DNA of 64,000 nt, from NCBI GenBank assembly GCA_032622095.1, contig CP136063.1, positions 7,419,814-7,483,813 on the forward strand. The letters are read 5' to 3'. Every line of letters starts with the position of its first letter. The first letter of the stretch is position 1. This document shows positions 34,377 to 45,308 of this stretch, piece after piece. Both the position numbers and the translations under genes were made by a program. The DNA comes from Siphonodentalium dalli. Its lineage: Eukaryota > Mollusca > Scaphopoda > Gadilida > Siphonodentaliidae. The notes under the pieces are model-generated. The model worked only from the letters and a program-made list of their open reading frames with translations. It was not told where the DNA came from and did not search any database.

Positions 34377-35991
34377 GCTACTACTCGGATAATTGGGAAA
34401 TAGTAATCTTTGAAAAAGGTTTTGAGACATCTATAACGGGTTGTCATAATACGCTTTGCTTCATAAAATGACATGCTTTAAATGTCAACTCTATGGGAAA
34501 AAACATCAATATTTGGCGAAATTTGGTCCGTTTCCATGACAACAGCTGAATAAACCGCATCAATTACCCAACACAGAAGTCCGGATTAAAAGTGCATGTC
34601 ATAAAAAACAAATTTCAAAAAGTTATATTGTGTCACAAGGGTTATAGGTCTTCATTTCTACCCAATAACGGCATTTTTTTGTATTTTTAAATATCGTTTC
34701 CATGGTAACAGGTATTTCTCTTGGTATTGGGCCTTTTCGGCAGTTTTATCCAAATTAATTTTAAGTACACGTATGATGCCATCATACTAATGCATAAATT
34801 ATTACTGTAACCAATGTAGTAATTAATAAATGTTCCAATTCCAAAATTATCGCATTTTTTGCAAAAATTAACAGTTTTTACCCCAAAATGGCAATAAAAC
34901 CTTCATATCCTATATGTGCATCCTAGCTACTACTGGGATAATTGGGAAATAGTAATCTTTGAAAAAGGTTTTGAGACATCTATAACGGGTTGTCATAATA
35001 CGCTTTGCTTCATAAAATTACATGCTTTAAATGTCAGCTCTATGGGAAAAAACATCAATATTTGGCGAAATTTGGTCCGTTTCCATGACAACAGCTGAAT
35101 AAACCGCATCAATTACCCAACACAGAAGTCCGGATTAAAAGTGCATGTCATAAAAAACAAATTTCAAAAAGTTATATTGTGTCACAAGGGTTATAGGTCT
35201 TCATTTCTACCCAATAACGGCATTTTTTGTATTTTTAAATATCGTTTCCATGGTAACAGGTATTTCTCTTGGTATTGGGCCTTTTCGGCAGTTTTATCCA
35301 AATTAATTTTAAGTACACGTATGATGCCATCATACGAATGCATAAATTATTACTGTAACCAATGTAGTAATTAATAAATGTTCCAATTCCAAAATTATCG
35401 CATTTTTTGCAAAAATTAACAGTTTTTACCCCAAAATGGCAATAAAACCTTCATATCCTATATGTGCATCCTAGCTACTACTGGGATAATTGGGAAATAG
35501 TAATCTTTGAAAAAGGTTTTGAGACATCTATAACGGGTTGTCATAATACGCTTTGCTTCATAAAATTACATGCTTTAAATGTCAGCTCTATGGGAAAAAA
35601 CATCATTATTTGGCGAAATTTGGTCCGTTTCCATGACAACAGCTGAATAAACCGCATCAATTACCCAACACAGAAGTCCGGATTAAAAGTGCATGTCATA
35701 AAAAACAAATTTCAAAAAGTTATATTGTGTCGCAAGGGTTATAGGTCTTTAAATATCGTTTCCATGGTAACAGGTATTTCTCTTGGTATTGGGCCTTTTC
35801 GGCAGTTTTATCCAAATTAATTTTAAGTACACGTATGATGCCATCATACTAATGCATAAATTATTACTGTAACCAATGTAGTATTCAATAAATGTTCCAA
35901 TTCCAAAATTATCGCATTTTTTGCAAAAATCACCATTTTTCACCCCAAAATGGCAATAAAGACCCATATGACCTATATACTGTGCATCCTA
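34377..35991. repeat. Three tandem 545-bp subunits of the right foldback arm
   Basis: Boundaries fall at successive TATGTGCATCCTAGCTACTA occurrences (about 34366, 34911, 35457) and a diverged one at about 35985. The first two full units are almost identical, implying recent tandem duplication. The third lacks a short piece around 35745. Confidence 0.85.
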
Positions 35992-36299
35992 TTTAATACT
36001 GGAATCGTTGGAACATATTTATAGTGGACAAATCATCAATAAATGATCTTCAACGTCTGTTCCTGTCCCAGAATGGGCTTAAATTAGTTTCTACCATTTG
36101 CGGAAATGGTTTAATATCAAACTGTGTCTACATTGTTTACATTCTGTTTCCATGGCAACGGCACCACTTTCACATTTTACAGCAGGGCGGAACATGAAGC
36201 CTACATCTTCTACTTTCATATGATGTATAATTGTTCCGTGTGTAAAGAAAAAAATTAAACTCGAAAAATAAGCACCGTTGGGGCCAAGACCGCTCATCT

Positions 36300-36613
36300 A
36301 TATGATCCTGCCTTCATTGAGCCACGAGTGACTCCTGAGACGAGGATCACATATTATATGATACCCTATCCTACGGAGGATCACATATTGTATGATATCT
36401 ACACCCGTGCGCATGGCCTGCATATTCACAAAGGTTCACATTGGACTTATGTGATTCTGAAATAAGCCCACGTGGACTTATATCCGTTATTCCGTTCGAT
36501 GACGCGGGCAACAGTGAAACCACGTTATAACGAAAACACATGTGGTAATTCGGTTTAGGTTCACATAGAGCGTACAGACAATGCCAATTTGGGCGTCTTT
36601 GTGTTTTTGAAAG
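36300..36613. other. Intron sequence, nothing recognised
   Basis: Contains repeated GAGGATCACATATT phrases at about 36341 and 36376, similar to AGGATCACATAT at 30137 on the far side of the foldback. No exon found. Confidence 0.4.
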
Positions 36614-37031
36614 ACGTGCAGGAGCATGACTTGTAAGTGGAGAATCGCTGGTGAATATCTTTGTAGTCTCGGTAACTATGCCTGGTTTGCGAAATGACAA
36701 TATTTATTATTTTTTATCATTATTTCTTACATTCTTTATCAATGATGTATAATTTTGTTCTTACATTTGTTAACAGTTAAAAAAAACTATTATATGATTT
36801 GTTAGGCCAATGCATTCTCTTATATATGCGAGGCGACCTATGGTCGACTCGCATATATAAGAGAATGCATTGGCACAGGGTTTACCACCCACCGGTACGC
36901 ATGCACCATCACTATATATTAACTGATGTTCGTGAGACGTGAGACGTGCAGGAGCATGACTTGTAAGTGGAGAATCGCTAGTGAATATATGTGCAGTCTC
37001 GGTAGCTATGCCTGGTTTGGGAAATGACAAT
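36614..37031. repeat. 88-bp direct repeat flanking a hairpin-element fragment
   Basis: The block GACGTGCAGGAGCATGACTT ... GGTTTGCGAAATGACAAT occurs at 36614-36701 and 36944-37031 with few differences. Between them (36702-36943) lies the right part of a hairpin-cassette element, with a cassette at about 36807-36875 and then the ACCGGTACGCATGCACCAT phrase at 36891-36909. It is the same fragment as 25560-25815. This resembles a fragment captured together with duplication of its target. Confidence 0.8.
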
Positions 37032-37320
37032 CGCTGTCATATGGACAGATAAACACCAGTATAGAATCGTGTGTGAACTCTGAAGCTCCAGACATCAAGT
37101 ACATTTGTGAAATTATGAGGAATTATACATAATTTCTGCAATTGAACAAGTGAACTTGATGTTAGACGATATTGTCTGGTGGTTTGTTGACCAGTTACCA
37201 TCAATTTACGCCATGTATTATACGTGGTTTGTGTGTTAAGCAGATATTGTACGATGTATATTGTCGATTTAGCATCGGACCAGGGTTTGTGTAATAAATA
37301 GAGTAACACCACAATCTTAC
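37032..37320 (-). other. Intron sequence downstream of the 195-bp LRR exon
   Basis: No repeat or exon recognised. Open frames here run out of the adjacent exon. Confidence 0.4.
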
Positions 37321-37515
37321 CCGCAGAGTCTCGAGCGTCGAGTTTTTCTTGAATGCGTTGAGCAGTTTCATGAATCCCACCGGGCCTATTCGATTGCATG
37401 ATATATCGAGCTGGTTCAGCACGGGGTTAGACTCGAGAGCCTCTCCGAACGCGGCCGCCCCGTCATCGTCCAGCCCGTTCCACGAGATATCGAATGTTCG
37501 GATTGTCGTATTGTC
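37321..37515 (-). CDS. LRR/EF-hand gene, two-repeat LRR exon
   Basis: Acceptor CACCATTACAG, donor CGG/GTAAGA. 195 bp, 65 codons, phase 0 at both ends. Two RI-type repeats: DNTTIRTFDISWNGLDDDG and AAAFGEALESN, then PVLNQLDISCNRIGPVGF and MKLLNAFKKNSTLETLR. Consensus positions (L.I..N.I...G) and the helical second halves are clear. It is the longest LRR exon here, apparently two ancestral exons without the usual intron. It follows GLA of exon 43064-43149. Confidence 0.95.
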
Positions 37516-37844
37516 CTGTAATGGTGAATAATAGTGATTGCATCATTGGTTGATGTTCTTTGGTTCTTTGTTCTGTGATGATTGCATAGTACTAATTATT
37601 CTATATGTGGGGAACATGGAATTATTAGGTTGATTAAATTATTATAAACTATAATCTCAAACATGAGTCAATCTGATCACGTGACTGACGTTGGGGCGAA
37701 GAAATCAACTTTTAATGAGATACGAGTTTCCCAAAATATAGACACATTGTCTATCATCCAGACTTCCAGAGAAGTTGTAGCTAATTAATGAATAGCATGG
37801 TGTCCATGGACTCTTGCTTAGTAAAAGGAAAACGGTGATTGATA

Positions 37845-38020
37845 TCGTTGTCCTCTAATAGTTTAAATAATGGGACTAGTAATATAGGGTCCCTCGTATT
37901 GTCATATAATAATTTAACTAATGGACTAATAATTCCGGATCATCGTTTTGTCCTAAAATAATTTAAATAAAATTAATATTAATTCCGGTTCGTCCTGCTG
38001 TCCTGTGATAATTTAAATAA
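37845..38020. repeat. About 49-bp array, weakly similar to the exon acceptor at 37515
   Basis: About 3.5 units containing CGTATTGTC...AATAATTTAA (about 37849, 37894, 37943, 37990). The core resembles TCGTATTGTCCTGTAATGG across the acceptor of exon 37321-37515, but similarity is short and could be chance. Confidence 0.45.
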
Positions 38021-38530
38021 TACTCGATTCTGATGGTGTTTATTGCTGCATTGCGTCAAACTTAACTCTCCGTGAAATATATTAAATAGTTTTGTTGTAT
38101 CAATTTATTTTATTTCAGCTTTTTTAGAGGGATAACAATATATATCGTGTCGATGTGTGAATAGCATGTATCCAGGGAAGCAAACCAGGCTGAAATGATA
38201 TATCCAATGTATGTTGACAAAAAGATGTAATTATAAAACATGACAAATGTATGAATAGAAGACTAGAAGGGAGGAAGAGGATTTGACAACAAACATCAGA
38301 TGCTTATATAGAGCGATGTCATCGGCAAAAAACATATTACATAGAGTGGTCAGTGAGAAGTGGAAGACAAGATTAAGTAAGAGGAAGAGATACAGAGCAT
38401 GATGAGAAGATTAATGAACTGATGGATTAAAGTTGGGCAAGAACAGAGGGAAAAAAGGCAATTAACACATATATTTACAATGATCACTTCTCTTATGCAT
38501 GATATTGTTTTACATATTGTCGGTTTTACA
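38021..38530 (-). other. Intron sequence upstream of the 195-bp LRR exon
   Basis: AT-rich and purine-rich DNA between the 49-bp array and the truncated LINE. No exon or repeat recognised. Confidence 0.35.
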
Positions 38531-38532
38531 TA

Positions 38533-41500
38533 TTGAACCAATCAGCCAATATAATTTTTGTATCGGTATATATACCTCCAATTAATTCCAGTTTTTGGAA
38601 ATCACGTCACAAAGACGTAGATGCATTCACGTCGATCGAAAATGTGCTGACTCAGTATGAAGCGAATGAATTAGTTATTTTGGGGGGAGATCTAAACGCT
38701 AGATGTGCTGAATTGCTGGACAATGTTACAGCCGACAATGATAAGCACTTATCACTACCAACCGATTATATTGCAGATTCAGGTACCACTAGGACAAGTA
38801 TGGATACCCGTGTAAACACATTTGGTAGACAGTTATTACATTTATGTCAGAGTGCTGGTTTGAGAATAGCAAATGGCAGAGCCCCCGGCGACCGCCTTGG
38901 CCACTTCACTAGTTTTCGATACCAGAGTGCAAGTGTTGTAGATTATATTATCATCTCGGATAGATCTCTTTCATATATAGATTACTTTTGTGTCAAGCTG
39001 CCAACGGAATTCTCAGACCACTGTCAATTAACACTCTAAACTACCAATATACGGGTAAAGTTAGCAAGACACCCAAATATAAATACACCAAAATAATGCA
39101 ACTTAAGTGGACATCGGATAGTCCATATAAAGTACAAGAATCAATTACATGCGCAAACATAAAAGAACAGATAAATAGCTTTAGAATTAGCAACTACACA
39201 TGTGACAAACAAGCCGCCATTGCAGTCGCCAGTGACTTATTGAATATAATCTCGCAGGTAAATATAAATGTATGTTCAGTTAAAAGGACTAAGCATGGAT
39301 ACACACCGCGTAGAAAGAAATGGTTTGATAATAGGTGCAAAGAGCTAAAACGATATCTTGATTATGCAATTAAAAATATGCGGAAACAGCCAAATGATGA
39401 CAGATTAAGAAGCAGATACCATAATGCTAAAAAAGAGTATAAACAGGAATTAAAACGCAAAGCATTCTACGCTGAGCGTTATAACTCTCTTGATAAACTG
39501 GAAACTGAAAATCCCTGAGATTATTGGAAGAGAGTAGCCAAGTTACGACAGAAAGAGCGACATTCTGAGGGACCAAACGCGGACGACGCGGTTGACTTCT
39601 TTAAGAAACTGTACTGCCCAAAAATTCCACTACGCACTCTGCCATATATAAATATTGAAATTAATGACACAATGATTCCTATAAATGACAAAGCTATTAC
39701 GGAAGATGAGATACTTAAAGTAGTTAGACAGCTAAAACGGGGTAAAGCTGTTGGACCTAACCAAATCTCAAATGACTTACTAAAACAAACTTTCCCCATA
39801 CTGATCAACGAATTTGGGAAATTGTTTAATGTTATTTTCACGTCGGGAATTTATCCGCCCGACTGGTCAAAGTCAATACTTAGTTCGATACACAAAAAAG
39901 GAGCTACTGATGACCCGAACAATTATCGTGCTATAGCCATTAATTAGCTCATCAGTGGGGAAACTTTTCAATAAAATAATCAATGACCGAATAGCTAATC
40001 ATCTGAATGCAAACAAAATTATTAGCGATAACCAGTTCGTTTTTTGTAAAGGAAAAGGTACGATTGACTGTATTTTTGTTCTACATTCGGCGATACAAAA
40101 ATACAAATCACTAGGAAGACCTATATACGCCGCATTTGTCGACTTTAAAAAAGCGCTCGATACCATAAACAGACAAATGCTCCGAGGCTTCAATAAGATT
40201 AAATCTATTGGAATTTCAGGACAAATTTTACAAATAATTAAATCAATGTATTGCTCAAGTTATTACCTTACAAAATACAATAAAGGAATTGGTCCCCCAT
40301 GTCTTTCAACGGCGGGAGTAAGACAGGGATATATATTGTCACCTACATTATTCAAAATATATATTGATAATATTAAAACAATTTTTGACACAAACTGCGA
40401 TCCAATAAATCTAGGCGATAGTTCTATAAATCACATGTTATTCGCTGATGACCTAGTTTTAATGTCCGAGAGTCAATCAGGACTTCAAAGATGCCTCGAA
40501 CGGCTTGAAGATTTTACACGGGAAAATGAACTAACAATTAATGAAGATAAAACTAAATGCATGATTTTTCGATCTCGAGCTTCAAAACACTTAACAACAT
40601 TTTCGATAGCAGAAAATAACCTCGAAACGGTTAAGCAATACACATACCTTGGAGTATAGTTTACATATACTGGGAAATTTACAGACGCGATATCGGACCT
40701 AACTTCCAAAGGGCGCAAAGCTATGTATGCTCTCAGAAATGCATCCGACAGCACAGCACCCCTACCAGTGAGTACATCTATGAAATTATATGAGAAGTTA
40801 ATCAAGCCAATTGTCTTATACGGAAGTGAAATATGGGGAGTGGAAGCAACGTCTAAGAACTACGATAGGCTAGAATGCGAAAAGTTACACATAAAATTCT
40901 GCAAAATAGTATTAGGAGTAGGCAAATATGCATCTAACACTGCAGTTAGGGCGGAATTGGGTAGCTATTCACTTTACATCGACGCTATTTGTAGAATGGC
41001 CGCATATGCTATTAAAATTTATAATAATGTTGACAGTAACTTGATCAGAAATGCCGTGATTGAACAACGTTCACCCGGCGTTCAGAAATCAATATTCAAA
41101 ACGACGGCAGCATTTGGGTTAAATATCACCGACGGCACACAAGTTGGCAAGAATCTTACTAACTTGAGACAGCAGTTACAATCCAACTATCATAACGACT
41201 TTATTTGTAATATGACCGATGAAGCATCTAAAACAGGGAGTAACAAACTACGGACGTATCGCATTTTCAAAACTACTTTTCAAATGGAACCATACTTGCT
41301 CAATACCCAATACAATGAAGACAAAATAGCATTCACGAGATTGAGAATAAGTAATCACGCCCTAGCGATAGAGCGTGGTAGACATTACCAACCCCGATAC
41401 CCTTACCAGATAGAGTATGTACCTTTTGTTTCAATACAAAAAAGCAAATAGAGGACGAAGTTCACTTCATTATGGATTGTCCTCTTTACGCGTCACTGAG

Positions 41501-41662
41501 ATCGGAATTATTTTCCATAATGGGAAATAATTACATAAATTTCCAACTATTAGACCAAGAGTATCAATTCATAACTATTCTAGAAAACAGATGTCCTCAC
41601 ATATGTGCGAAAATCTGCAACATGGTTAAACAATTCTTCAAACTCCGAACAGAACAGTGTTA
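38533..41662 (+). pseudogene. Second LINE ORF2, 5'-truncated and decayed
   Basis: It opens within an APE endonuclease (SVYIPPINSSFW, ILGGDLNAR, SVVDYIIIS, FSDHCQL). A frameshift falls near 39030, a TGA at 39516-39518, and another break near 39945. Then reverse transcriptase: KRGKAVGPNQISNDLL, SVGKLFNKI, DFKKALDTINRQML (Phe of AFD replaced by Leu), GVRQGYILSPTLF, active site LFADDLVLM, and KQYTYLGV followed by TAG near 40657. The C-terminal region contains LIKPIVLYGSEIWG and a zinc-knuckle-like CTFC...DEVHFIMDCPLY before the TAA at 41661. It belongs to a different LINE family from the 10-16 kb copy. Clade not assigned. No ORF1 seen. Located in an intron of the LRR gene on the opposite strand. 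Confidence 0.9.
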
Positions 41663-41663
41663 A

Positions 41664-42150
41664 ATCATTTCAGATTAATGAGCATAATATGTCTGAGAAA
41701 CAAACCTTATTGAGATATACATTGATTATGGAATTACATGTATTGTGAATATTATAGGACAGTATGCTTGTACCCACATTGATACACCATTATAGGTAGT
41801 ACGTGGTAGTACCGTATATATTTTTTTTTTCTTTTCTTATTATGATTGTATGTTTAAATGTTATAAGATAGCATGCTTAATTTCACATGTATTGTTATAA
41901 TATTGTTATAACCAGTATAATGTATTACACTGTATAGGGCAACCTACCCATGTGGTGTTATTATATATATATTTGGAAAGTGTGGAGGGCGCTGGCACAG
42001 GTCGGTTATCCGATTTCTTATGTAATTATTTCTATGGAACTAGCTAAATTTTGTTAGGTTGTGTCGGAAATTGACATAAAATATTGTGTTGAGCACAAAC
42101 AAAGGATAATGATGTTGAAATTGCTAAAAAGCTAATTGAACTGCGTGTTA
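41664..42150. other. Probable LINE 3' UTR and flank
   Basis: AT-rich sequence after the LINE stop codon with TGTATTGTTATAATATTGTT-like simple stretches. The 3' end of the LINE is not marked by a clear tail. Confidence 0.4.
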
Positions 42151-42151
42151 A

Positions 42152-42433
42152 TCAAGGTCTGAGTCTAGATCGAACGAGCATATCTCTCAAACTGGGATTT
42201 TTCTTGTAGGCAATAATAACCCGTTTGTCGAGAGGCTCGGTCAATTTAGTGTTTAATAATGCAAAGTTTTTTCTGAAAATGTTTGCGATTTCAACATTTC
42301 TACGATTGTAGATCAGAGGAAAGCACAAGAAATTTCGAGAAACACCTTTGTAGTCAATGTTAAGTCCGAACGGAAGATATGTTTTAAGTACGCCCATCCA
42401 ATGATTTTCGCGTTCTAGGCGTATTGAATCGGT
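42152..42433 (-). pseudogene. Retroelement protein fragment, possibly Penelope-like
   Basis: The minus-strand frame reads RLERENHWMGVLKTYLPFGL and then FPLIYNRRNVEIANIFRKNF and AYKKNPSLRDMLVRSRL before a stop. The HWM..LKT..P.GLN and NPSLRDMLVRSRL patterns recall GIY-YIG and RT-linker regions of Penelope-like elements. This is recollection of family style and no search was made. The fragment has no reverse transcriptase core. Its N-terminal side runs directly into the 15-bp repeat. Confidence 0.4.
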
Positions 42434-42439
42434 TTGGTA

Positions 42440-42868
42440 TATATCATTTATAGCTGTATCATTTATAGCTGTATCATTTATAGCTGTATCATTTATAGCT
42501 GTATCATTTATAGCTGTATCATTTATAGCTGTATCATTTATAGCTGTATCATTTATAGCTGTATCATTTATAGCTGTATCATTCATAGCTGTATCATTCA
42601 TAGCTGTATCATTCATAGCTGTATCATTTATAGCTGTATCATTTATAGCTGTATCATTTATAGCTGTATCATTTATAGCTGTATCATTTATAGCTGTATC
42701 ATTTATAGCTGTATCATTTATAGCTGTATCATTTATAGCTGTATCATTTATAGCTGTATCATTTATAGCTGTATCATTTATAGCTGTATCATTTATAGCT
42801 GTATCATTTATAGCTGTATCATTTATAGCTGTATCATTTATAGCTGTATCATTTATAGCTGTATCATT
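42440..42868. repeat. 15-bp minisatellite, about 28 copies
   Basis: Near-perfect array of GTATCATTTATAGCT, with three adjacent units carrying ATTCAT. Because the unit is a multiple of 3, it stays open on both strands (SCIIY on plus, INDTA on minus), which creates long artefactual frames. The high homogeneity indicates a young or unstable array. Confidence 0.95.
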
Positions 42869-43063
42869 TTGATTTGTTTCTCTGAAGATTATCAAATTCA
42901 AGCAGCTACTTATTGTGAATCAGAAATAAAATTGGCGATTAACGAAATCGATTGCTAGTTTGTATAAATGTTTGACACCATTTATGGCATATGTGGCGAT
43001 ACTAGTGTCTATTATATGAGAATGACATTGTATATAGCTTCGTTTCTTCATAATTATACTCAC

Positions 43064-43149
43064 TGCTAGACCCTTGGCAAGCTTTGCGGCGCCGGCCATC
43101 CTAAATTCATTCCAGCTGAGGTTCAGTTCTGCTAACGACGTGTTCTCCA
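43064..43149 (-). CDS. LRR/EF-hand gene, LRR exon
   Basis: Acceptor TTTACTTCAG, donor GCA/GTGAGT. 86 bp: 2 bases completing a Val codon with the G left by exon 58823-58904, then 28 codons ending in phase 0. One RI-type repeat: ENTSLAELNLSWNEFRMAG and AAKLAKGLA. The 86-bp length is typical of one LRR per exon. Confidence 0.95.
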
Positions 43150-43239
43150 CTGAAGTAAATAATGTTGGTAGATTAGTATCGAGTGTGAGACATAAAAATA
43201 AAATAACATCGATTGGAATCATTGCACATATCAGTTAAA

Positions 43240-43445
43240 TCAGGTTCATCAGGTCAAAGTCGTGTACAACCTGTTATAAAACATCATCGATTGGACACAT
43301 CAGGTCAAAGTCGGGTACAACCTGTTATAAAACAACATCGATTGGACACATCCGATCAAAGCCATGTACAAACTGGTATGAAACAACACCGATGAGACAC
43401 ATCAGATCACCACCATGTACAAACTGTTGAAAACAACATCAAATG
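43240..43445. repeat. 51-bp minisatellite, about 4 copies
   Basis: Units around CATCAGGTCAAAGTCG and CCTGTTATAAAACA, starting about 43248 and 43299, becoming diverged to the right. Located about 90 bp upstream of the LRR exon acceptor in the intron. Confidence 0.85.
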
Positions 43446-43467
43446 GACCATAATCAGGCCAACAATA

Positions 43468-43916
43468 TGTGACCCGCCATATCAAATTCAGTCGTTTTTA
43501 CCCTGTGCCAATGCATTCTCTTATATATGCGAGTCGACCATAGGTCGCCTCGCATATATAAGAGAATACATTGGCCTAACAATTGTTAATCTTTTTTTTA
43601 AATAAATGTTTCTTACAATTTTTAGGACATAAAATAAAAAACATCCATTACCCTGCAGGGAGCCCCACACATATATAGAAGCATATAGAAGAGTGTCGTC
43701 TGCTCATGTTTGTCTGGGGCTTTGTACGGGTGAAATTATAAAATTGTTAAAGAATACAAGAAAAGATTATTAAAATTGTAAAAAAAATGGTTAGGCCAAT
43801 GCATTCTCTTATATATGCGAGGCGACCTATGGTCGACTCGCATATATAAGAGAATGCATTGGCACAGGGCAAAAATAACTCCCGACTTACGACTGGATTT
43901 GATATGGCGGGTCACA
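43468..43916. mobile_element. Hairpin-cassette element, TGTGACCCGCC chassis, complete
   Basis: 449 bp with inverted ends TGTGACCCGCCATATCAAAT and its complement, flanked by TA. Hairpin cassettes are at about 43507-43575 and 43795-43862. The spacer holds a nested mini-MITE (CCCTGCAGGGAGCCCCACAC ... GGGGCTTTGTACGGG). Non-coding; about 90% similar to 48409-48873 by eye. Confidence 0.85.
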
Positions 43917-43936
43917 TATGTGGTAACTGCTCTAAT

Positions 43937-43990
43937 ATTAGAGACCTTTCGCAAAATCAATATTACGATTAAGGATAGGATATATTGACC
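43937..43990. repeat. Terminal fragment of the 2-kb TIR element
   Basis: AGAGACCTTTCGCAAAATCA followed by ATTACGATTAAGGATAGG matches the terminal inverted repeat of 25879-28080 and 46265-48219. The remainder of the element is absent. Confidence 0.7.
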
Positions 43991-44464
43991 TAGAGTAAGG
44001 TGGACACTATCACAATTTATCCACGATAGCTAACTGGTGAGACGACATATGCCCCACTATATTCAGTTAAAGATATAGTTGATGAGAAAAGTAATGTATG
44101 TCTCTTTCAGATCCCATCTTCTTATCCGTGTGTTATACACCACATGGATAATGCTACAGTTTCCCCAAGCAGGACCGATGGAACATCACTGTTGACACAT
44201 CTGCACATCATTAATCTGAGTGGGGTATATGTCTTCCCATATAAGATCTACCGTGCGTAAATATCGAATTTTGGCCGTATAGTGGTAGATATTTTCCATA
44301 TCCGTCTCTATTATGATTTTCCAACCAATATTTAGTGTTAACTTCGTTTTTGTCTGTTACGTTTGAAAATAACAAACCATTTATACAAGTTATCGCCGCA
44401 AGCAACATTTAGCGGGACCGAACCGTGTTTTTGTTATTGCACGCAATAACAAAGAACGTCCCCT
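43991..44464. other. Intron sequence, nothing recognised
   Basis: Unassigned DNA between the TIR fragment and the TTAA-flanked MITE. A minus-strand open frame at 44211-44408 has no recognisable feature. Confidence 0.35.
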
Positions 44465-44839
44465 TTAACCCTTTTCCCAACAGAACGAACCTGTGCCAAT
44501 GCATTCTCTTATATATAGGTCGCCTCGCATATATAAGAGAATGCATTGGCTTAACACATTAAACATTCTAAAATTGTTAAAGAATGTAAGAAAAAATGGT
44601 AAAAAGTGTTTTTTTAGGCCAATGCATTCTCTTATATATGCGAAGCGACATATGGTCGACTCGCATATATAAGAGAATGCATTGGCACAGGGCATAACTG
44701 TAACCATCACAATGTGGTCAATGAGCCGGTTCCAATGATATCCATATTTGTATGGTTTTATTGAGACAGACCCAAGATAATTTAGGCTGTTGCAGCTTTA
44801 TTTGGCCGTTTTTGGCCGGTTTGTTGGGTAAAGGGTTAA
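44465..44839. mobile_element. piggyBac-like MITE with TTAA duplication, third copy
   Basis: Element 44469-44835 flanked by TTAA (44465-44468, 44836-44839), with ends CCCTTTTCCCAACAGAAC and GTTGGGTAAAGGG. The left hairpin cassette has lost about 20 bp from one arm (44493-44550). The right cassette (44617-44688) is complete. It shares the CCATCACAATGTGGTCAATG block with 7041-7471 and 8650-9069. Confidence 0.85.
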
Positions 44840-44949
44840 TAGCATTATATAAGTTACGTTAATGTTTCCGACATGCAATATGATATCGTACGCGGACCAC
44901 AATTATTCAATGTGATGCTTGAACTTAATATTACTCTAACCATTATATG

Positions 44950-45035
44950 TGACCCACAGGGAGCCTCACATAGATGGAAGCATGCACTATATAGTGTCGT
45001 CTGCTCCAGGCTGTGTGGGGCTCTCTATGGGTTAA
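44950..45035. mobile_element. Solitary mini-MITE with TTAA on one side
   Basis: GACCCACAGGGAGCCTCACA ... GGGGCTCTCTATGGG followed by TTAA (45032-45035). The left side reads TGTGACCCA instead of TTAACCCA. It abuts the hairpin element beginning at 45037, giving a composite. Confidence 0.65.
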
Positions 45036-45036
45036 T

Positions 45037-45308
45037 AGACCCGCCATATCAAATCCAGTGGTAAGTCGGGATTTGTTTTACCCTGTGCCAGTGTTGTCTG
45101 CTCATGTTTGTCTCGGGCTCTGTGTGGGTGAAATTATAAAATTGTTAAAGAACACAAGAACAAATTAATAAAATTGTAAAAAATTGTTAGGCCAATGCAT
45201 TCTCTTATATATGCGAGGCGACCTATGGTCGACTCGCATATATAAGAGAATGCATTGGCACAGGGTGAACAAATCCCGACTTACGACTGGATTTGATATG
45301 GCGGGTCA
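45037..45308. mobile_element. Hairpin-cassette element with internal deletion
   Basis: Left end GACCCGCCATATCAAATCCA and right end GGATTTGATATGGCGGGTCA are present, but the left hairpin cassette and part of the nested mini-MITE are deleted. Only the right cassette (about 45190-45260) remains. Confidence 0.8.

Larger units (their letters stand above)
30195..36299. mobile_element. Giant 6-kb foldback element
   Basis: The left arm (30195 to about 32215) is the inverted copy of the right arm (about 33360 to 36299). Outer ends read AGAGGAGCGGTCTTGA and the complement of TCTATATGATC-flanked AGATGAGCGGTCTTGG. Shared blocks include GGATGCACATATAGG..., CCATGGAAACGATATT and TTCCTGGAATATATCACATC. The left arm has about 1.7 copies of a 545-bp subunit; the right arm has about 3.7. 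A left-only segment occupies about 31480-31770. The centre is a minisatellite. All open frames are repeat-borne. Target duplication not resolved. Confidence 0.85.

Noticed and set aside
34916-35646. Repeated 60-77 codon frames in the foldback arm
   Set aside because: Same frame recurs because the 545-bp unit is tandemly duplicated; no domain seen.
42434-42958. 174-codon frame of SCIIY repeats
   Set aside because: Product of a 15-bp minisatellite that stays open in several frames. No start context or unique domain.
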